Source of the DNA: an uncultured Bacilli bacterium | GTDB taxonomy: Bacteria > Bacillota_I > Bacilli_A > RF39 > UBA660 | Direction of reading: 5' to 3' | Length of the DNA: 15,691 bases | Assembly: GCA_948760655.1 (NCBI GenBank) | Contig: CAQBKK010000025.1 | Coordinates: 1 to 15,691 of the forward strand | Shown here: in pieces, positions 13,547-15,691 of the stretch | Numbering within the stretch: position 1 is the first letter of the stretch | How the letters are laid out: the number at the start of each line of letters is the position of its first letter | The notes under the pieces: generated by a model | The model's database searches: none | The model's input: only the letters and a program-made list of their open reading frames with translations | Told to the model about the DNA's origin: nothing | Position numbers and translations under genes: made by a program

Positions 13547-14923
13547 ATGTTATTTTCAAGTATAAGCTTTCTCTTCTTTTTTTTGCCTTGTTTACTCTTA
13601 TGCTATTTTTTATCTCCTAAAAAAGTTAGAAATTATATCTTACTACTTTTTAGTCTTTTCTTTTATTTCTTTGGTGAAAAAAACTATCTTTTTCTTCTAA
13701 TCATTATCTGTTTCATAAATTATATTTTTGGTTTAATTATAGAAAAAACGCAAAGAAAAACTTGGTTTATTTTAGGACTTACTTTAAATATAGCTATTCT
13801 TTTTTACTACAAATATGCAAACTTCTTTTTAGATATTGCTTTTTCCATTATTAACCAAAATTCACCATTTTTAAATATTGTTCTTCCCTTAGGAATTAGT
13901 TTCTTTACTTTTCAAAACATTAGTTATTTATGTGATGTATACAAAAAAGAAGTAGCAAGCCAAAAAAACTTTTTTACCTATGCTATGTACATCACTCTCT
14001 TTCCCCAATTAATAGCAGGACCCATTATAAGATACCAAGATGTGAATAAAGAACTAAAAAATAGAAAAGAAACTATAATTACGTTTAGCGAAGGAGTAAC
14101 AAGATTTATTATAGGACTTGCTAAAAAAGTATTATTAGCAGATGGAATGTATTTTTTTAGTAATAAGTTATTAGCAAGCAATATGTCTTTTCTTTCTTAT
14201 TGGTTAGTAGCCATAGGCTTTATGTTACAAATTTATTATGATTTTTCAGGATACTCCGATATGGCGATAGGAATAGGAAAAATGTTTGGTTTTCATTTTA
14301 AAGAAAATTTTAATTATCCTTATATAGCTACCTCCATCACCGACTTCTGGCGTAGATGGCATATTTCTTTATCTAGCTTTTTTAAAGATTATGTCTATAT
14401 CCCTTTAGGAGGAAATCGTACGACTAAAATAAAAAACGTTCGCAATATTTTTATTGTTTGGTTATTAACTGGATTTTGGCATGGTGCTAGTTGGAACTTT
14501 TTATTATGGGGAATGTATTTTTTTATCCTTTTATTGATAGAAAAACTTTTTTTAAAGAAATACTTAAAAAAGAATAGTATCGCTCATGTTTATACCTTAT
14601 TTTTGGTGTGCATCAGTTTTGTCATTTTTAGTTTTAGTGATATAAGCGAATTACTAGAATTTCTAAAAGGAATGTTTACTTTAAAAAATGGATTTATAAA
14701 TAATGATATCTTATATTATTTAAAAAATTATGGAATACTACTCTTTATTAGTATTATTGGTTGTAATCCATTCTTAAAAAATATAGTAACAAAATTACAG
14801 AAAGGAAAAGGAAGTAAATGGTTTAGTGGGATTACAATTTGCTATCTCATTAGTATTTTTTTGGTTTCTATTGCCAAAATAATTACTAGTACTTTCCAAC
14901 CATTTATTTACTTTAGGTTTTAA
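13547..14923 (+). CDS. MBOAT-family (AlgI/DltB-like) membrane O-acyltransferase
   Basis: This 458-residue polytopic protein moves acyl (usually acetyl) groups across the membrane for attachment to cell-surface polysaccharides. It has about ten hydrophobic segments and the AlgI hallmarks: FNYPYIATSITDFWRRWHISLS (256-277, His272), FFKDYVYIPLGG (278-289) and WLLTGFWHGASWNFLLWG (305-322, catalytic His312). Length is normal for AlgI-type proteins. The start is set by AGGAG overlapping the previous stop. The following gene starts two bases after its stop. Context with a DHHW/AlgJ-like partner favours polysaccharide acetylation over the teichoic acid D-alanylation of DltB, because no other dlt gene is visible. 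The actual acceptor polymer is unknown. Confidence 0.93.
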   Translation: MLFSSISFLFFFLPCLLLCYFLSPKKVRNYILLLFSLFFYFFGEKNYLFLLIIICFINYIFGLIIEKTQRKTWFILGLTLNIAILFYYKYANFFLDIAFSIINQNSPFLNIVLPLGISFFTFQNISYLCDVYKKEVASQKNFFTYAMYITLFPQLIAGPIIRYQDVNKELKNRKETIITFSEGVTRFIIGLAKKVLLADGMYFFSNKLLASNMSFLSYWLVAIGFMLQIYYDFSGYSDMAIGIGKMFGFHFKENFNYPYIATSITDFWRRWHISLSSFFKDYVYIPLGGNRTTKIKNVRNIFIVWLLTGFWHGASWNFLLWGMYFFILLLIEKLFLKKYLKKNSIAHVYTLFLVCISFVIFSFSDISELLEFLKGMFTLKNGFINNDILYYLKNYGILLFISIIGCNPFLKNIVTKLQKGKGSKWFSGITICYLISIFLVSIAKIITSTFQPFIYFRF

Positions 14924-14925
14924 AA

Positions 14926-15691
14926 ATGAAAGAAAAAATATTGTCAATCTCTTTTGTTGTTTTATTATTTTTCTTCTTGTTGTTAGGACTTATAATAAAA
15001 GATAAAGATATTTCTTTACTAGAACGGAGAAATTTAACTACAAAAGAAGATTTAAAAAATAATCCATTTGATAATTTAGAAAGCTATTTGAGCGATCAAT
15101 TTCCTGGGCGAAATCTATTTCTTTCTTTAAATTCTTTTATAAATAGATCAGTTTTGAAAAATAAGGAAGAAAATAACATTTATATAAAAGAAGATGTTTT
15201 AATTGAAAAAAATTATCCCTTAAATGAAAAAAGTGTCGAAGAATTTAGCCGAAAAATAAATACTGTAGCAAGTAAATTTTTTAAAGATAATTGTGTCTTT
15301 TATGCTATCATTCCCGACAAAAGCTATTTTTTAGAAAACAAAGGATACCAAAAATTGGATTTTGAAAAAATGTTAAATACATTAAAAAAAGATATAACTA
15401 TTCCTTATATAGATATAATTTCTTTATTTCAGCTTGAAGATTACTACAAAACGGATATTCATTTAAAACAAGAGTCATATCATAAAGTAATAAATAAATT
15501 AGGAAATTCTTTTAATTTTTCACTCCAAGATATACCATGGAATAAAGAAAACTACAACGAATTTTATGGGGCTACTTATGCCAAAGGTATGCCTTTGGCT
15601 CATGAAGAAAATTTATCCTACTACACAAATAAATGGACAGATGAAGCTATAGTATGGCATTTAGAATATGGAAATAGAAAAGTGTATGACA
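14926..15691 (+). CDS. DHHW / AlgJ-like SGNH-type O-acetyltransferase partner, 5' part
   Basis: About 255 codons are visible and the frame is open at the window end. A single N-terminal membrane anchor (about 6-24, ISFVVLLFFFLLLGLII) is followed by an extracytoplasmic domain. LLERRNLTT and the segment FDNLESYLSDQFPGRNLF are typical of the DHHW/AlgJ/AlgX group, as are FYAIIPDKSYF and YYKTDIHL. In this last motif the family's D-x-H pair is kept (Asp177, His179) although the Trp of DHHW is Leu. The catalytic Ser would come later, beyond the window. These proteins transfer the acetyl group that the MBOAT protein delivers. The ATG lies two bases after the MBOAT stop, without a strong ribosome binding site, so translational coupling is likely. 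Confidence 0.85.
   Translation, partial: MKEKILSISFVVLLFFFLLLGLIIKDKDISLLERRNLTTKEDLKNNPFDNLESYLSDQFPGRNLFLSLNSFINRSVLKNKEENNIYIKEDVLIEKNYPLNEKSVEEFSRKINTVASKFFKDNCVFYAIIPDKSYFLENKGYQKLDFEKMLNTLKKDITIPYIDIISLFQLEDYYKTDIHLKQESYHKVINKLGNSFNFSLQDIPWNKENYNEFYGATYAKGMPLAHEENLSYYTNKWTDEAIVWHLEYGNRKVYD

Overview
The window is AT-rich (I estimate about 30% GC) with low-GC Gram-positive features: AGGAGG-type ribosome binding sites, U-tailed hairpin terminators, a CIRCE heat-shock operator, a lipobox lipoprotein and a GH25 lysozyme. The standard genetic code is used: every tryptophan I can place is TGG, and TGA serves as a stop. The best guess is an uncultured, probably host-associated Bacillota (Bacilli or Clostridia). 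Nothing here fixes the genus.

Left third (1-4750): the 3' end of a secreted GH25 lysozyme. Facing it is an unusual fusion protein on the minus strand, a MerR-type HTH followed by a degenerate SDR fold and an unrecognised C-terminal domain. Next comes a minimal two-gene non-homologous end-joining unit, Ku plus a stand-alone ATP-dependent ligase domain. After a roughly 380-nt gap holding a possible small membrane protein lies a small S51-family peptidase.

Middle (4750-5830), minus strand: a promoter with consensus -35 and strong -10 drives a transcript of about 495 nt that does not look coding and ends in a cUUCGg-loop terminator. Directly downstream is a small multi-pass membrane protein with a conserved-looking DxxxD motif. 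I interpret the pair as an OLE-type RNA and its protein partner OapA.

Centre (5945-10318): a disrupted GNAT acetyltransferase carrying an 11-G tract. Facing it is a four-gene minus-strand unit: a CbbX/SpoVK-like AAA+ ATPase, a ClpP-like peptidase without the normal N-terminal axial loop, a one-TRD HsdS-like protein, and an HsdM-like protein without visible methyltransferase motifs. The genes are separated by 1 nt, about 50 nt and an 8-nt overlap. I know of no described system with this composition. It is the main candidate for something new.

Right (10290-15691): htpG under a CIRCE operator; divergently, a frameshifted zinc-binding protein; then an operon of a lipoprotein, an MBOAT O-acyltransferase and a DHHW/AlgJ-like partner that runs off the window. 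That operon probably O-acetylates a surface polysaccharide. Three plus-strand genes share a TGnTAtAAT extended -10 element.
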